A stretch of DNA of 64,000 nucleotides from NCBI RefSeq assembly GCF_009933135.1, contig NZ_MAEH01000014.1:248001-312000 (forward strand), written 5' to 3'. Position numbers and translations under genes: made by a program. The notes beneath the pieces were generated by a model that was not told the origin of the DNA, did not search any database, and saw only the letters and a program-made list of their open reading frames with translations. The stretch comes from Candidatus Enterococcus leclercqii. Lineage in GTDB: Bacteria > Bacillota > Bacilli > Lactobacillales > Enterococcaceae. This document shows, piece after piece, positions 40,408 to 49,584 of this stretch (its first letter is position 1; each line of letters starts with the position of its first letter).

Positions 40408-40439
40408 AAAATCGCGGATATCCTGTCCGCGATTTTTTT
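40408..40439 (+). terminator. Terminator after yqeY
   Basis: AAATCGCGGA pairs with TCCGCGATTT over TATCCTG, then a T run. Confidence 0.92.
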
Positions 40440-40612
40440 ATGCTGTTTTGATAGAGTTTCTTGAGGGGATAAGTAATTCAGAAACTGTTCTTGTTATCAC
40501 TTCTCTGGTGAATTCTTTCTCAACAAAAGAATAAGAAAGCATTTCATAGTTTTTTATTTTGTCAGGCGTTATGGTAAAATAGATAAGAATGAAGGACGAA
40601 GGAGATGTACTT

Positions 40613-41587
40613 TTGACAGAAGAACGCCAATCTTTGCAAATCAAATTAAGTGAATCCGATGATATCGCGATGTTATTGGGCTCCCATGATAAAAATCTGA
40701 AGCTGATTGAAGAAAATACTCAAACGGTGATCCGGGCTCGTGGAGAAGTGATCCAAATTGAAGGAGCGCTAGAAGCAATAGCATTGGCTAAAGGGGTCAT
40801 TGAAGCAATCCAAGAGTTGATTAAACGGGGCATTAACATCAGTACACCAGATGTAGTGTCAGCCTTAAAAATGGCTAAAAGTGACCGTCTGAGCTTTTTT
40901 GTAGACATGTATGAAGAAGAAATTGTCAAAGACCGTAATGGTAGCCCTATCAGGGTCAAAAATGCCGGCCAAAAACATTACGTGGAGAGTGTCAAAGCCC
41001 ACGACGTTGTGTTTGGCATTGGGCCAGCGGGGACTGGGAAAACATTTCTAGCTGTGGTCATGGCGATTGCTGCGTTAAAAAAAGGGCAGGTACAAAAAAT
41101 TATCTTAACTCGTCCGGCGGTGGAAGCTGGCGAAAATCTTGGTTTTTTGCCGGGAGATTTGAAAGAAAAAGTCGATCCGTACCTGCGTCCGGTTTACGAT
41201 GCGCTGTATCAGATTTTTGGAACGGATCATACCAATCGGCTGATGGAGCGAGGCGTGATTGAGATCGCGCCGCTGGCCTATATGCGAGGACGAACGTTGG
41301 AAGATGCCTTTGTGATTTTAGACGAGGCTCAAAATACGACAATTGCCCAGATGAAGATGTTTTTAACACGCTTGGGTTTCAACTCAAAAATGATTGTCAA
41401 CGGGGATACCAGCCAAATTGACCTGCCAAAAGGGGTTGTCAGTGGACTGGTTCATGCCGAACGAACATTGAAGAATATTAAGCAGATTGCCTTCGTTAAT
41501 TTTGAATCCAGCGATGTCGTGCGTCATCCGGTGGTGGCAGAAATCATCGAAGCCTATGACAAAGCCAGTTTGAAAAACGATGCATAA
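40613..41587 (+). CDS. phoH: PhoH-family ATPase/RNA-binding protein, 324 aa
   Basis: A PhoH family P-loop ATPase: N-terminal KH-like region, then Walker A GPAGTGKTF and Walker B VILDEAQNTT with the HAERTLKNIKQIAFV end. The start is TTG at 40613, not the ATG at 40589: AAGGAG at 40599-40604 sits 8 bases before the TTG, and a -10 like TAAAAT at 40575-40580 would put the transcript start near 40587. PhoH often accompanies YbeY and is suspected in RNA metabolism. It leads the cluster pgpH-ybeY-dgkA-era, with 63 bases to the next gene. Confidence 0.93.
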   Translation: MTEERQSLQIKLSESDDIAMLLGSHDKNLKLIEENTQTVIRARGEVIQIEGALEAIALAKGVIEAIQELIKRGINISTPDVVSALKMAKSDRLSFFVDMYEEEIVKDRNGSPIRVKNAGQKHYVESVKAHDVVFGIGPAGTGKTFLAVVMAIAALKKGQVQKIILTRPAVEAGENLGFLPGDLKEKVDPYLRPVYDALYQIFGTDHTNRLMERGVIEIAPLAYMRGRTLEDAFVILDEAQNTTIAQMKMFLTRLGFNSKMIVNGDTSQIDLPKGVVSGLVHAERTLKNIKQIAFVNFESSDVVRHPVVAEIIEAYDKASLKNDA

Positions 41588-41650
41588 GCAAGTTCTGTAG
41601 GCTAGTGCTATCACAAGGTGCTGGTCCAGAAATTTTTCGGAGGTAACAGG

Positions 41651-43849
41651 ATGATTATCCAACCCTTGTACAGGATACGAAAAAAATTAGGGCGTTTTTA
41701 TACGCCTCTCGTCTTGTGTTTGTTCTTTGTAGCTATTTTTGCGGTGCTGTTTACCAGTGTGCAGCAAAAGCAGACGAATTACAGCGAAGGCCAGGTAGCC
41801 GCGGAAAACATTCGCGCCAACAAGACGATTGAAAATACTTTTGCAACGGATCAAAAGCGAAAATTGGCTGCCGAAGCGGTTACTACCGAATACAATTATC
41901 AAGAAGAAATCGCCACTACTCAATTTGATCGCGTGAAGCGGTTATTTGATCTGGTAGGGGAAGTTAACGATGATTTGAACAAGCAATATGAAAGCGACAA
42001 GGAAAAAGCTAAAAAGGAAAGCGTCCCGGTGCCCACCGTGGATGACCATACGGCTGCGTTGAAAAAGAAATTTGAGAAGATTGATGCTGACGACGTGGAT
42101 TTTTATCAGAGCTTTTCTGCTGATTTCTACAACGCGTTGTTTGAACTTTCCGCATCTGATCTCGTCGTGGTACGAAACCAGTCGTTGACAATCATCAGCG
42201 AAGAAATGGCCCAGCACGTCAGAGAAAGCAATCTGTCGGACATTTTGGACAATGCCAAGGCACAAGCTGAATCATTGAGCGTTAGCCAACAAGCAGTTTC
42301 AGTAATCGAAAGTTTGCTGGAAAAAGGAATCGTAGTCAACGAATTTCCAAATGAAAAAGCAACCGAAGAAAATCGGGAAGCTGCCCGTAATGCTGTGCAG
42401 CCAGTCATGATCTACCAAGGGGAGATTATTGTTCGTGAAGGCTCCCAAATTGATGCCAACGCCATCGAAAAATTGAAACTTTTAGGACTGACCAGTCAAA
42501 GCAGCTCGATTTTTCCAATAGTGGCAATGGTAATGGGAATCTTGTTGCAGATTGCGGTTTTACTATATTTTGGTCGCCAATTTCATTCAAAAGACAATCA
42601 GCAGGAGTTTTTTACCTTCTATACAGCCGCGATGGTTTTTAGTGTGCTGTTGATGAAGTTCTTCCAAGTTTTCCAAACTGAACAGACACTCTATATCCCC
42701 TTGTTTTATCCAGCGGCCTTTGTTCCCTTAGTATTGAGCCTGTTTATGAATCGCCGGACGGGGATTATCGCGGCGATGTTCCAGGTAGTGGCGGCGATCT
42801 TTGTCTATTACGACGCGTTAGGAACCAACCTGCTGACGATTATCTTGATCACCTACCTCTTTTCCGGATTGATGGGAACTATCGTTAAACGTGAACGAAT
42901 TGGTCGTCAAGGCTGGCCGGCCGTAATGTGGGTTATCGTCTTTCCAACATTGTTGACTTTTGTGTTGATGGTTTTCCAAGGCCTTAGTTTTTCCAGTGGT
43001 GCAACTTGGTTGACGATTGTTTGCGGCTTTGCCGGCAGTCTATTGTCTTTCATGCTGACCATGGGATTGCATCAGTACATCGAGCTTTTAGTAACCGATG
43101 ATTCGGTGATTGTCTTGAATGAGTTGAGCAATCCTAACCATCCGCTATTGAAGCAGTTATTAGAAGAAGCTCCGGGCACCTACCATCATTCCATGATGGT
43201 GGCCAATCTCAGTGCCAACGCGGTGGCGGAAATTGGTGGCCGTTCGCTATTGACCCGAGTTGCTTGTTATTACCACGATATTGGTAAGTTGAAGCATGCT
43301 AACTTTTTTGTTGAGAACTTGCCGCAAGGGGCAGAAAATCCCCACAATTTCTTGTTGCCGGAAGATAGTAAGCAGATTATCTTCGGTCACGTAACCGATG
43401 GCGCAAAAGTCTTAGAAGACTATAAGATGCCACAAATGGTGATTGATATTTGTCGTCAGCACCATGGGACGACTATGATGAAATTTTTCTATGCCAAAGC
43501 CAAAGAACGGAATCCTCAAACAACGGAAGCTGATTTTCGCTATCCGGGACCAAAACCACAAACTAGAGAAGCCGGTGTCGTTAGTATCGCTGACAGCTGT
43601 GAAGCGGCAGTGCGAGCGATGGATCATCCCGACAACGAGAAAATTCAACAGTTTGTTCACAATCTGATTATCGATCGAATTATCGACGGTCAGTTGGATG
43701 ATAGCGGCTTGACGATGAAAGAAATTCGTTTGGTAGAAAAATCACTTGTCAACGGCCTGTGCAGTACCTTCCATTCTCGGATCAAGTATCCGAAGATGAA
43801 ATCTGAAGCTGAAAAGATGAAAGAAGAACAGGAAAGAAGCGAAAAATAA
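41651..43849 (+). CDS. pgpH: 7TM receptor with intracellular HD phosphodiesterase (PgpH type), 732 aa
   Basis: An N-terminal membrane helix and a long extracellular part (about residues 30-270, 7TMR-HDED) are followed by seven membrane helices and a cytoplasmic HD domain with H542-D543 in YHDIGKLKHANFF and a GTYHHSMMVANLS segment. PgpH proteins degrade the second messenger c-di-AMP and so tune osmotic and cell-wall balance. CGGAGG precedes the ATG at 41651; the longer frame start at 41618 would place charged residues ahead and lacks a site. The stop overlaps the ybeY start (TAATG). Confidence 0.93.
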   Translation: MIIQPLYRIRKKLGRFYTPLVLCLFFVAIFAVLFTSVQQKQTNYSEGQVAAENIRANKTIENTFATDQKRKLAAEAVTTEYNYQEEIATTQFDRVKRLFDLVGEVNDDLNKQYESDKEKAKKESVPVPTVDDHTAALKKKFEKIDADDVDFYQSFSADFYNALFELSASDLVVVRNQSLTIISEEMAQHVRESNLSDILDNAKAQAESLSVSQQAVSVIESLLEKGIVVNEFPNEKATEENREAARNAVQPVMIYQGEIIVREGSQIDANAIEKLKLLGLTSQSSSIFPIVAMVMGILLQIAVLLYFGRQFHSKDNQQEFFTFYTAAMVFSVLLMKFFQVFQTEQTLYIPLFYPAAFVPLVLSLFMNRRTGIIAAMFQVVAAIFVYYDALGTNLLTIILITYLFSGLMGTIVKRERIGRQGWPAVMWVIVFPTLLTFVLMVFQGLSFSSGATWLTIVCGFAGSLLSFMLTMGLHQYIELLVTDDSVIVLNELSNPNHPLLKQLLEEAPGTYHHSMMVANLSANAVAEIGGRSLLTRVACYYHDIGKLKHANFFVENLPQGAENPHNFLLPEDSKQIIFGHVTDGAKVLEDYKMPQMVIDICRQHHGTTMMKFFYAKAKERNPQTTEADFRYPGPKPQTREAGVVSIADSCEAAVRAMDHPDNEKIQQFVHNLIIDRIIDGQLDDSGLTMKEIRLVEKSLVNGLCSTFHSRIKYPKMKSEAEKMKEEQERSEK

Positions 43850-44325
43850 TGGAAATCACCTTTATCGATGAAACTCAATCTGTTCCTGAAGATAAGATTC
43901 GGGAAATTGACGATTTGTTGCAATTTGCAGCAGATCAATTAAAACTGCCTGACAATGCGGAGATGTCGGTGACTTTTATGGACAACGAAGCAATCCGGGA
44001 AATCAATCGGGAGTACCGCGGCAAAGACGCACCAACAGATGTCATCAGCTTTGCCTTGGAAGAAGAAGGCGACGGTGAAGTACCAATCCTTTTTGAAGAG
44101 GATGATGAACCCTTACCCCGTGAATTAGGAGATTTGATGATTTCTGTGGAGCGTGCTAAAGAACAAGCAGAAGAATACGGGCATTCATATGATCGGGAAC
44201 TGGGTTTTTTAGCCTTGCACGGTTTTTTGCATATCAACGGTTACGATCATATGACACCGGAAGATGAAAAAGAGATGTTCTCACTGCAAAAGGAAATTCT
44301 GGATGCCTATGGACTCAAAAGATAG
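43849..44325 (+). CDS. ybeY: Endoribonuclease YbeY, 158 aa
   Basis: Recognised by the zinc-binding H124-GFLH128-INGYDH134 and TFMDNEAIREINREYRGKDAPTDVISFA. YbeY processes rRNA 3' ends and takes part in ribosome quality control. The ATG overlaps the pgpH stop and GAAAGAAG gives a modest ribosome site. The gene overlaps the start region of dgkA by 23 bases. The order phoH-pgpH-ybeY-dgkA-era is standard for Firmicutes. Confidence 0.96.
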   Translation: MEITFIDETQSVPEDKIREIDDLLQFAADQLKLPDNAEMSVTFMDNEAIREINREYRGKDAPTDVISFALEEEGDGEVPILFEEDDEPLPRELGDLMISVERAKEQAEEYGHSYDRELGFLALHGFLHINGYDHMTPEDEKEMFSLQKEILDAYGLKR

Positions 44326-44701
44326 AAATGTCAAAAAAAACAAGAACTTCATTACCTCGGTGGAGTTTGCCGTAACTGGCGTCAAAACGGTTTTCAAAGA
44401 AGAACGTAACATGCGCAAACATGTTGCCATCGGGATTTTAGCAGTTTTAGCAGGGCTGTTTTTCGGCTTGAACCAGATGGAGTGGCTGTGGCTTTTATTA
44501 GCGGTTTTTCTGGTTTGGATTGTGGAAGTCATCAATACGGTTTTTGAAAATGTGGTGGATATGGTTACGGACTGTCACTTTCATCCAATTGGAAAAAAGG
44601 TCAAAGACATGGCCGCAGGGGCAGTACTGCTGACTTCCGGCTTTGCTTTGGTGGTAGGATTAATCTTGTTTCTACCAAAAATCTGGTTCTGGTTTTTTTA
44701 G
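44303..44701 (+). CDS. dgkA: Diacylglycerol/undecaprenol kinase, 132 aa
   Basis: A small membrane kinase of the DgkA family with three membrane helices and the conserved EVINTVFENVVDMVTD active-site helix, as in Gram-positive undecaprenol kinases. It would recycle undecaprenol for cell-wall synthesis. ATG codons lie at 44303 and 44309; AAAGGA at 44289-44294 is 8 bases from the first, so 44303 is used. The frame further upstream (from 44264) is inside ybeY and unlikely. A terminator is not obvious; era follows 65 bases later with its own ribosome site. Confidence 0.92.
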   Translation: MPMDSKDRNVKKNKNFITSVEFAVTGVKTVFKEERNMRKHVAIGILAVLAGLFFGLNQMEWLWLLLAVFLVWIVEVINTVFENVVDMVTDCHFHPIGKKVKDMAAGAVLLTSGFALVVGLILFLPKIWFWFF

Positions 44702-44766
44702 ACAAAGACAAGGCACCTCGTTAACTGCTACTCGATTATTTTGAATAATACCTAAAGGAGAATTGT

Positions 44767-45666
44767 ATGACAGAACATAAATCCGGATTCGTCGCCATTG
44801 TGGGACGACCAAATGTTGGGAAATCAACACTATTAAACCGTATTGTCGGTCAAAAGATTGCTATTATGAGCGACAAAGCCCAAACGACACGGAATAAAAT
44901 TCAAGGCGTTTATACGACGGATGACGCACAATTGATCTTCATTGATACACCGGGAATCCACAAACCAAAACATCGTTTAGGGGATTTCATGGTGGAAACT
45001 GCCTACAGTGCTTTGCGGGAAGTAGATGCCGTCTTATTTATGATTGCCGCTGATGAGAAACGTGGCAAAGGAGACGACTTCATCATTGAGCGCTTGAAAA
45101 CTGTTGATAGTCCGGTTTATCTGGTGATTAATAAGATTGATAAAGTACATCCTGATGAGCTGTTGGGAATCATTGATGACTATCGCCAACAATTGAGTTT
45201 CAAGGAAATCATCCCTATTTCTGCGACAGAAGGGAATAATTTTGAAACACTGATGGGAACACTGGTGGAACAAATGCCAACAGGGCCACAGTATTTTCCA
45301 GATGACCAGATTACCGACCACCCTGAATACTTTATCGTTTCAGAGTTGATTCGGGAAAAGGTATTGCTTTTGACGCGTGACGAAGTTCCCCATTCCGTTG
45401 CAGTTGTCGTGGATTCTATGAAACGAAACGAAAATGATAAAGTCCATATCCAAGCTACCATTATTGTGGAGCGAGACAGTCAAAAAGGAATTATCATCGG
45501 TAAAGGGGGCAAGATGTTGAAAGACATCGGTACCAAAGCCCGTCGTGAGATTGAACTGCTGTTGGGCGATAAAGTCTTCTTGGAACTTTGGGTGAAGGTC
45601 CAAAAAGATTGGCGGGATAAACAGACCTATTTGACGGATTACGGTTATAAAAAAGAGGATTATTAA
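44767..45666 (+). CDS. era: GTPase Era, 299 aa
   Basis: An essential GTPase for 30S assembly. The GTPase domain shows G1 at residues 13-20 (GRPNVGKS), DTPGIH, and NKID; a C-terminal KH domain includes [15 protein letters not shown] for 16S rRNA 3' end binding. Length is typical (about 300). AAGGAG precedes the ATG. It is followed by a long structured element before recO. Confidence 0.97.
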   Translation: MTEHKSGFVAIVGRPNVGKSTLLNRIVGQKIAIMSDKAQTTRNKIQGVYTTDDAQLIFIDTPGIHKPKHRLGDFMVETAYSALREVDAVLFMIAADEKRGKGDDFIIERLKTVDSPVYLVINKIDKVHPDELLGIIDDYRQQLSFKEIIPISATEGNNFETLMGTLVEQMPTGPQYFPDDQITDHPEYFIVSELIREKVLLLTRDEVPHSVAVVVDSMKRNENDKVHIQATIIVERDSQKGIIIGKGGKMLKDIGTKARREIELLLGDKVFLELWVKVQKDWRDKQTYLTDYGYKKEDY

Positions 45667-45697
45667 TCCTTCATGAGTGATGAGTTCACAGTGAGGG

Positions 45698-45808
45698 CTG
45701 CGACAGAAAAAAACTGCCGGCTAAGCGTCTTTGCTGCCGGAATCTAAACTGGACCGGATAGAAAGGGAAGGTTACGACAACAGTTTTCTTTCTTGTCGCA
45801 GTTTTTTT
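45698..45808 (+). terminator. Long structured element / terminator between era and recO (candidate RNA)
   Basis: CTGCGACAGAAAAAAACTG (45698-45716) is nearly the complement of the 21-base segment 45781-45801, giving a stem of about 18 pairs closed by 64 bases. Inside it CCGGC-TA-AGC pairs with GCT-GCCGG (45717-45740). Seven Ts follow at 45802-45808. It is a terminator by form, but longer and more branched than the others here, and could be a leader or small RNA. The recO start lies 18 bases after the T run. Confidence 0.65.
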
Positions 45809-45825
45809 AAGAAGAGGTGATAAAA

Positions 45826-46647
45826 TTGGAAGTTGCAGAAACCAAAGGCATTATTTTGTTTTCCCGAGATTACAAGGAAAAAGACAAGCTGGTCAAGATT
45901 TTTACAGAAAGCTATGGCAAGCAGATGTTTTATGTAAAAGGGGCACACCGGAAAAATAATCCCTTGGCAGCGGCATTGCTAAATTTTACTGAAGGTGTTT
46001 ATTTTGGTACGATTCCTTCTGAAGGCCTATCTTTTTTGAACGGCGCCAAAGAGGTCAAAACTTTTCGTCACATTCAAGAAGACATCTTTGTGACAGCTTA
46101 TGGAACGTATATCTTGAACCTGGTAGATGCGGCGATTGAAGATCGTCTATACGACCCTCAGCTCTACGGGTTTACTCATCAGTCCTTGATGCAGCTGAAC
46201 AACGGCGTCGACCCGGAGGTAATTACCAATATTTTTGAGCTGCAAATCTTGCAGCGTTTCGGTGTGACTCCGCAGTTGGACCATTGCGCGGTTTGTGGAG
46301 ATCGACAAGGACCCTTCGACTATTCTTCCAAGTTTGGCGGCTTATTGTGCCAGCGCCATTTTGATCACGATGTGCACCGTTATCATGCTGATCCTCGGGC
46401 AGTCCATTTTGCTCGTCTCTTCATGAATATTTCTTATGACCAAATCAACTCTATTACACTAAAAACTGAAACCAAACAGGGGCTGCGACAGTTTATCGAT
46501 CAGCTTTATGAAGAGTACGTCGGTCTCCATTTAAAAAGCAAACGGTTCATTGATCAAATGCAAAGTTGGTCTCAACTGATGATAGAGCCTAGAGCTGATG
46601 CTGAAAACACCTCAAAAAAAGACACCCCATCGGCGCCTGAATCTTAG
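45826..46647 (+). CDS. recO: DNA repair protein RecO, 273 aa
   Basis: An OB-fold N-terminal domain (ETKGIILFSRDYKEKDKLVKIFTESYGKQMFYVKG) is followed by a helical domain and the zinc-binding CAVCGDRQG...LLCQRH region of RecO. It loads RecA with RecR and RecF. The TTG at 45826 is chosen because AGAGGTGA (45814-45820) fits 5-6 bases before it; the GTG at 45817 is part of that site. The C-terminus (ENTSKKDTPSAPES) overlaps the terminator. Position after era is the usual one. Confidence 0.93.
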   Translation: MEVAETKGIILFSRDYKEKDKLVKIFTESYGKQMFYVKGAHRKNNPLAAALLNFTEGVYFGTIPSEGLSFLNGAKEVKTFRHIQEDIFVTAYGTYILNLVDAAIEDRLYDPQLYGFTHQSLMQLNNGVDPEVITNIFELQILQRFGVTPQLDHCAVCGDRQGPFDYSSKFGGLLCQRHFDHDVHRYHADPRAVHFARLFMNISYDQINSITLKTETKQGLRQFIDQLYEEYVGLHLKSKRFIDQMQSWSQLMIEPRADAENTSKKDTPSAPES

Positions 46648-46676
46648 GCCTGTTCCGAAATTAGGGTGTCTTTTTT
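46614..46676. terminator. Bidirectional terminator overlapping recO 3' end
   Basis: AAAAAAAGACACCC (from 46614) pairs with GGGTGTCTTTTTT (to 46676). The left arm is within the recO coding end. It lies between convergent recO and the symporter gene. Confidence 0.82.
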
Positions 46677-46694
46677 ATGGGGAAATTTTGCCGG

Positions 46695-48128
46695 TTATTC
46701 TTCGATTGGTAGACGGAGTTCCTTAATGGTGCGGGCACTCGAAGCTGTTAAGCGAGCAAAATAGCTTTTAGTCTCTTTGAAAACTACGGGTGTTAAAAGG
46801 GCCAATGCAATGATATTAGGAAAGGCCATTAAACCGTTGCAGATGTCTGCTAACGTCCAGACAGCTGAGACTGTTAGGTAAGGGCCGATGAAGACAGCAC
46901 CAACATAGACGAGGCGAAAAATTTTGGCGTAGCGGTCGGTATTCAACAAATAAGCCAGACAGCGCTCTGAATAGTAATTCCAGCCAAGAATCGTGGTGAA
47001 AGCGAAAAAGACCAGACAAATCATCAGCAGAAAAGAGGCTGCTTGTGAAGAGATGGGCAGCGCTTTGGAAAAGGCGTGAATCGTGACGGCAGCGCCCTCT
47101 TTACCAGTCTGCCAAGCACCAGTCATAATGATTGCCATGCCGGTCATGTTGCAGACGATAATGGTATCGATAAAGGTTCCGGTCATGGAAACCAATCCTT
47201 GTCGTACCGGTTCGTTTGTCCGGGCAGCGGCTGCAGCAATAGGCGCACTACCCAAGCCGGACTCGTTGGAGAAAATCCCTCGCGCGATTCCTTTTTGCAT
47301 CGCGATAATCATTGCCCCTACTGCACCGCCAGAAGCTGCACGTAAGCCAAATGCACCTTGGAAGATCTCTGCGATGACACCGGGTAATTTATTGAGATTC
47401 AATAAGATCATCACCAAACATAAAGTGACATACAAAACGACCATTGCCGGAACGATAATTTCCGAGACGCGAGCGATACGCTTTACGCCACCAATAAGGA
47501 CCACAGCCACAGAAACGGTCACTAAAAGGCCCACGATTACTACCGCCCAGGAATAATTGTTGCCAAAAAGCTGAATACTATGAACTTGATTGGGATCAAA
47601 AAACGTTTGGGCTGCCGAAGTGATGCCGTTGATTTGTGTCAAAGTCCCAATACCCAAAAGGCCGGCCATAATCCCAAAAAAGGCAAACAGCTTGCCTAAC
47701 CAGCGCCACTTTTTACCCAAGCCATTTTCGATATAGTAAAAGGGACCGCCCAATGCACGGCCATTCGCGTCAAACGTTCGGTATTTCACTGCCAGTAGGC
47801 CTTCAGCATATTTGGTTGCCATCCCTAAGAGACCCGCCAGCTCCAGCCAGAACAATGCACCAGGTCCACCAGCGACAATAGCAGTTGCAACGCCTACAAT
47901 ATTGCCGGTGCCAATGGTGGCAGACAGTGCGGTACATAAAGCTTGAAAACTGGAAACATCCCCGATACCATCTTCCTCATCTTTCAGCATGTAGCGCAGG
48001 GCTAGTGGTAGCCGCCGCACTTGGATTAGGCGCAATCCAGCAGTCAAAATGACACCAATTCCCAAAATCAGCAAGATCATCGGGGCGCCCCAGATTAAGT
48101 CATTTAGTTTGGTCAACCATTGGTCCAT
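46695..48128 (-). CDS. Sodium:alanine symporter (AGCS family), 477 aa
   Basis: A membrane transporter of the alanine/glycine:cation symporter family (AlsT/AgcS). Recognised by ALSATIGTGNIVGVATAIVAGGPGALFW, GIARGIFSNESGLGSAPIAAAAARTNEPVRQGL and the FAFTTILGWNYYSERC segment, with about eleven helices. It imports alanine or glycine with Na+. GGAGG lies 8 bases before the ATG at 48128. It is a single gene, convergent with recO and divergent from glyQS; the pairing with a glycine-responsive T-box is suggestive of glycine, but AlsT specificities vary. Confidence 0.93.
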   Translation of the reverse strand: MDQWLTKLNDLIWGAPMILLILGIGVILTAGLRLIQVRRLPLALRYMLKDEEDGIGDVSSFQALCTALSATIGTGNIVGVATAIVAGGPGALFWLELAGLLGMATKYAEGLLAVKYRTFDANGRALGGPFYYIENGLGKKWRWLGKLFAFFGIMAGLLGIGTLTQINGITSAAQTFFDPNQVHSIQLFGNNYSWAVVIVGLLVTVSVAVVLIGGVKRIARVSEIIVPAMVVLYVTLCLVMILLNLNKLPGVIAEIFQGAFGLRAASGGAVGAMIIAMQKGIARGIFSNESGLGSAPIAAAAARTNEPVRQGLVSMTGTFIDTIIVCNMTGMAIIMTGAWQTGKEGAAVTIHAFSKALPISSQAASFLLMICLVFFAFTTILGWNYYSERCLAYLLNTDRYAKIFRLVYVGAVFIGPYLTVSAVWTLADICNGLMAFPNIIALALLTPVVFKETKSYFARLTASSARTIKELRLPIEE

Positions 48129-48330
48129 ATTTTGTCCTCCTGAGAATTAATTACTAACAAATCTCGGCTAAGTGACTGACTTCAGTCACTTAACAGAGAG
48201 GTAGCGTGATTTTTGCCAGTCTAGCAAAAAATAATCGTTTGTACCAGTGAAAATTGGAAACAAACGCAAATATTCTGATAATTGTTCGTAGTTTTTTCGA
48301 AAACCTGACGATTCGAAAAAAGATTTTTGG

Positions 48331-48360
48331 TTGACAAAGGGTAACAAGAGTCGCTATTAT
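48331..48360 (+). promoter_or_regulatory. Promoter of glyQS T-box leader
   Basis: TTGACA (48331-48336), 18 bases, TATTAT (48355-48360). Confidence 0.75.
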
Positions 48361-48366
48361 ATAAGG

Positions 48367-48576
48367 TAATTGAAGAGATGCGTTGATCAAATTTGGAAAT
48401 GTGCCAGACATCAAAGCGATTCCGGGAGGGTGGAAGCCGGATATGGAGACATTTTTCCGCAGGCGTTTGGGAGCATCAGCAAAATGAAGCTGCCGAGAAA
48501 TCGGAAGCAGGGTGGAACCGCGAATTTTTCGTCCCTGTGTTTGTCTATTGATATACAGACAAACACAGGGCTTTTT
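48367..48576 (+). ncRNA. Glycine T-box riboswitch
   Basis: The T-box sequence AGGGTGGAACCGCG lies at 48509-48522, followed by a 14-bp terminator, CCCTGTGTTTGTCT with AGACAAACACAGGG (48533-48570), and CTTTTT. The 5' part (AGAGATGCG, AAAGCGATTCCGG, GAGGGTGG) resembles the short Stem I of glyQS leaders, and the likely specifier GGC at 48462-48464 is a glycine codon. Uncharged tRNA-Gly would stop termination and raise glyQS expression. Exact specifier placement is by alignment from memory to the Bacillus/Geobacillus glyQ leader. Confidence 0.9.
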
Positions 48577-48671
48577 GTATCTTCTTGCAAGAAACTCTGC
48601 CAAAGAACTTTTGGAAAAAATGCTGCCCACGTCTTCAACAACTCTGCTGCAAATTTGAAAGGAGCGTCACA

Positions 48672-49583
48672 ATGACAAAAATGACCGTTCAAAACATCAT
48701 CTTGACCTTACAAAAATTCTGGTCAGACAATGGCTGCATGCTGATGCAGGCCTACGACACTGAAAAAGGGGCCGGCACCATGAGCCCGTATACTTTTTTA
48801 CGGGCGATTGGACCAGAACCCTGGAATGCTGCTTACGTGGAACCTTCTCGCCGACCAGCCGATGGTCGTTATGGAGAAAATCCCAATCGTTTGTATCAAC
48901 ACCATCAATTTCAAGTGGTGATGAAGCCTTCGCCTGCTAATATCCAAGAATTGTATTTGGAAAGTCTGAAACTTTTAGGCATCGAACCATTGGAGCACGA
49001 TATTCGTTTTGTAGAAGACAACTGGGAAAACCCGTCGATGGGCTGTGCAGGATTAGGTTGGGAAGTTTGGTTAGATGGGATGGAGATTACCCAATTCACT
49101 TACTTCCAACAAGTGGGGGGACTACCTTGTAAACCAGTGACCTCAGAGATTACTTATGGCTTGGAACGGCTAGCTTCATATATTCAAGAAGTCGAAAGTG
49201 TTTATGATCTGGAATGGACAGAAGGCGTTAAGTACGGCGAGATTTTCAGACAACCGGAGTATGAGCATTCAAAATACTCTTTTGAAATCAGCGACCAAGC
49301 CTTGCTCTTAGGCAATTTTGATCGCTTTGAAGCAGAAGCTAAACGGTGTATCGACGAAAGTCTGGTACATCCAGCCTATGACTATATTCTGAAGTGCAGC
49401 CATACCTTCAATTTATTGGATGCTCGCGGAGCCGTATCAGTAACGGAACGTGCCGGCTATCTGGCGCGTATCCGTAATCTGGCGCGGGCGGTTGCCAAGA
49501 TTTTTGTGGCCGAGCGTGCCAAACTGGGATATCCGCTTTTGGATCTCGCACAAGCAGCAGCATTGTTAGAGGAGGAGAAATAA
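48672..49583 (+). CDS. glyQ: Glycyl-tRNA synthetase alpha subunit, 303 aa
   Basis: The class II catalytic subunit of the tetrameric glycyl-tRNA synthetase. Recognised by [71 protein letters not shown] and the C-terminal [29 protein letters not shown] precedes the ATG at 48672. The longer frame from 48585 would start within the T-box terminator region and is rejected. It stops one base before the glyS start and is controlled by the T-box. Confidence 0.97.
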   Translation: MTKMTVQNIILTLQKFWSDNGCMLMQAYDTEKGAGTMSPYTFLRAIGPEPWNAAYVEPSRRPADGRYGENPNRLYQHHQFQVVMKPSPANIQELYLESLKLLGIEPLEHDIRFVEDNWENPSMGCAGLGWEVWLDGMEITQFTYFQQVGGLPCKPVTSEITYGLERLASYIQEVESVYDLEWTEGVKYGEIFRQPEYEHSKYSFEISDQALLLGNFDRFEAEAKRCIDESLVHPAYDYILKCSHTFNLLDARGAVSVTERAGYLARIRNLARAVAKIFVAERAKLGYPLLDLAQAAALLEEEK

Positions 49584-49584
49584 T

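Noticed and set aside
47083-47556. 157-codon plus-strand frame within the symporter gene
   Set aside because: Antisense shadow of the AGCS gene, with proline/threonine-rich composition.
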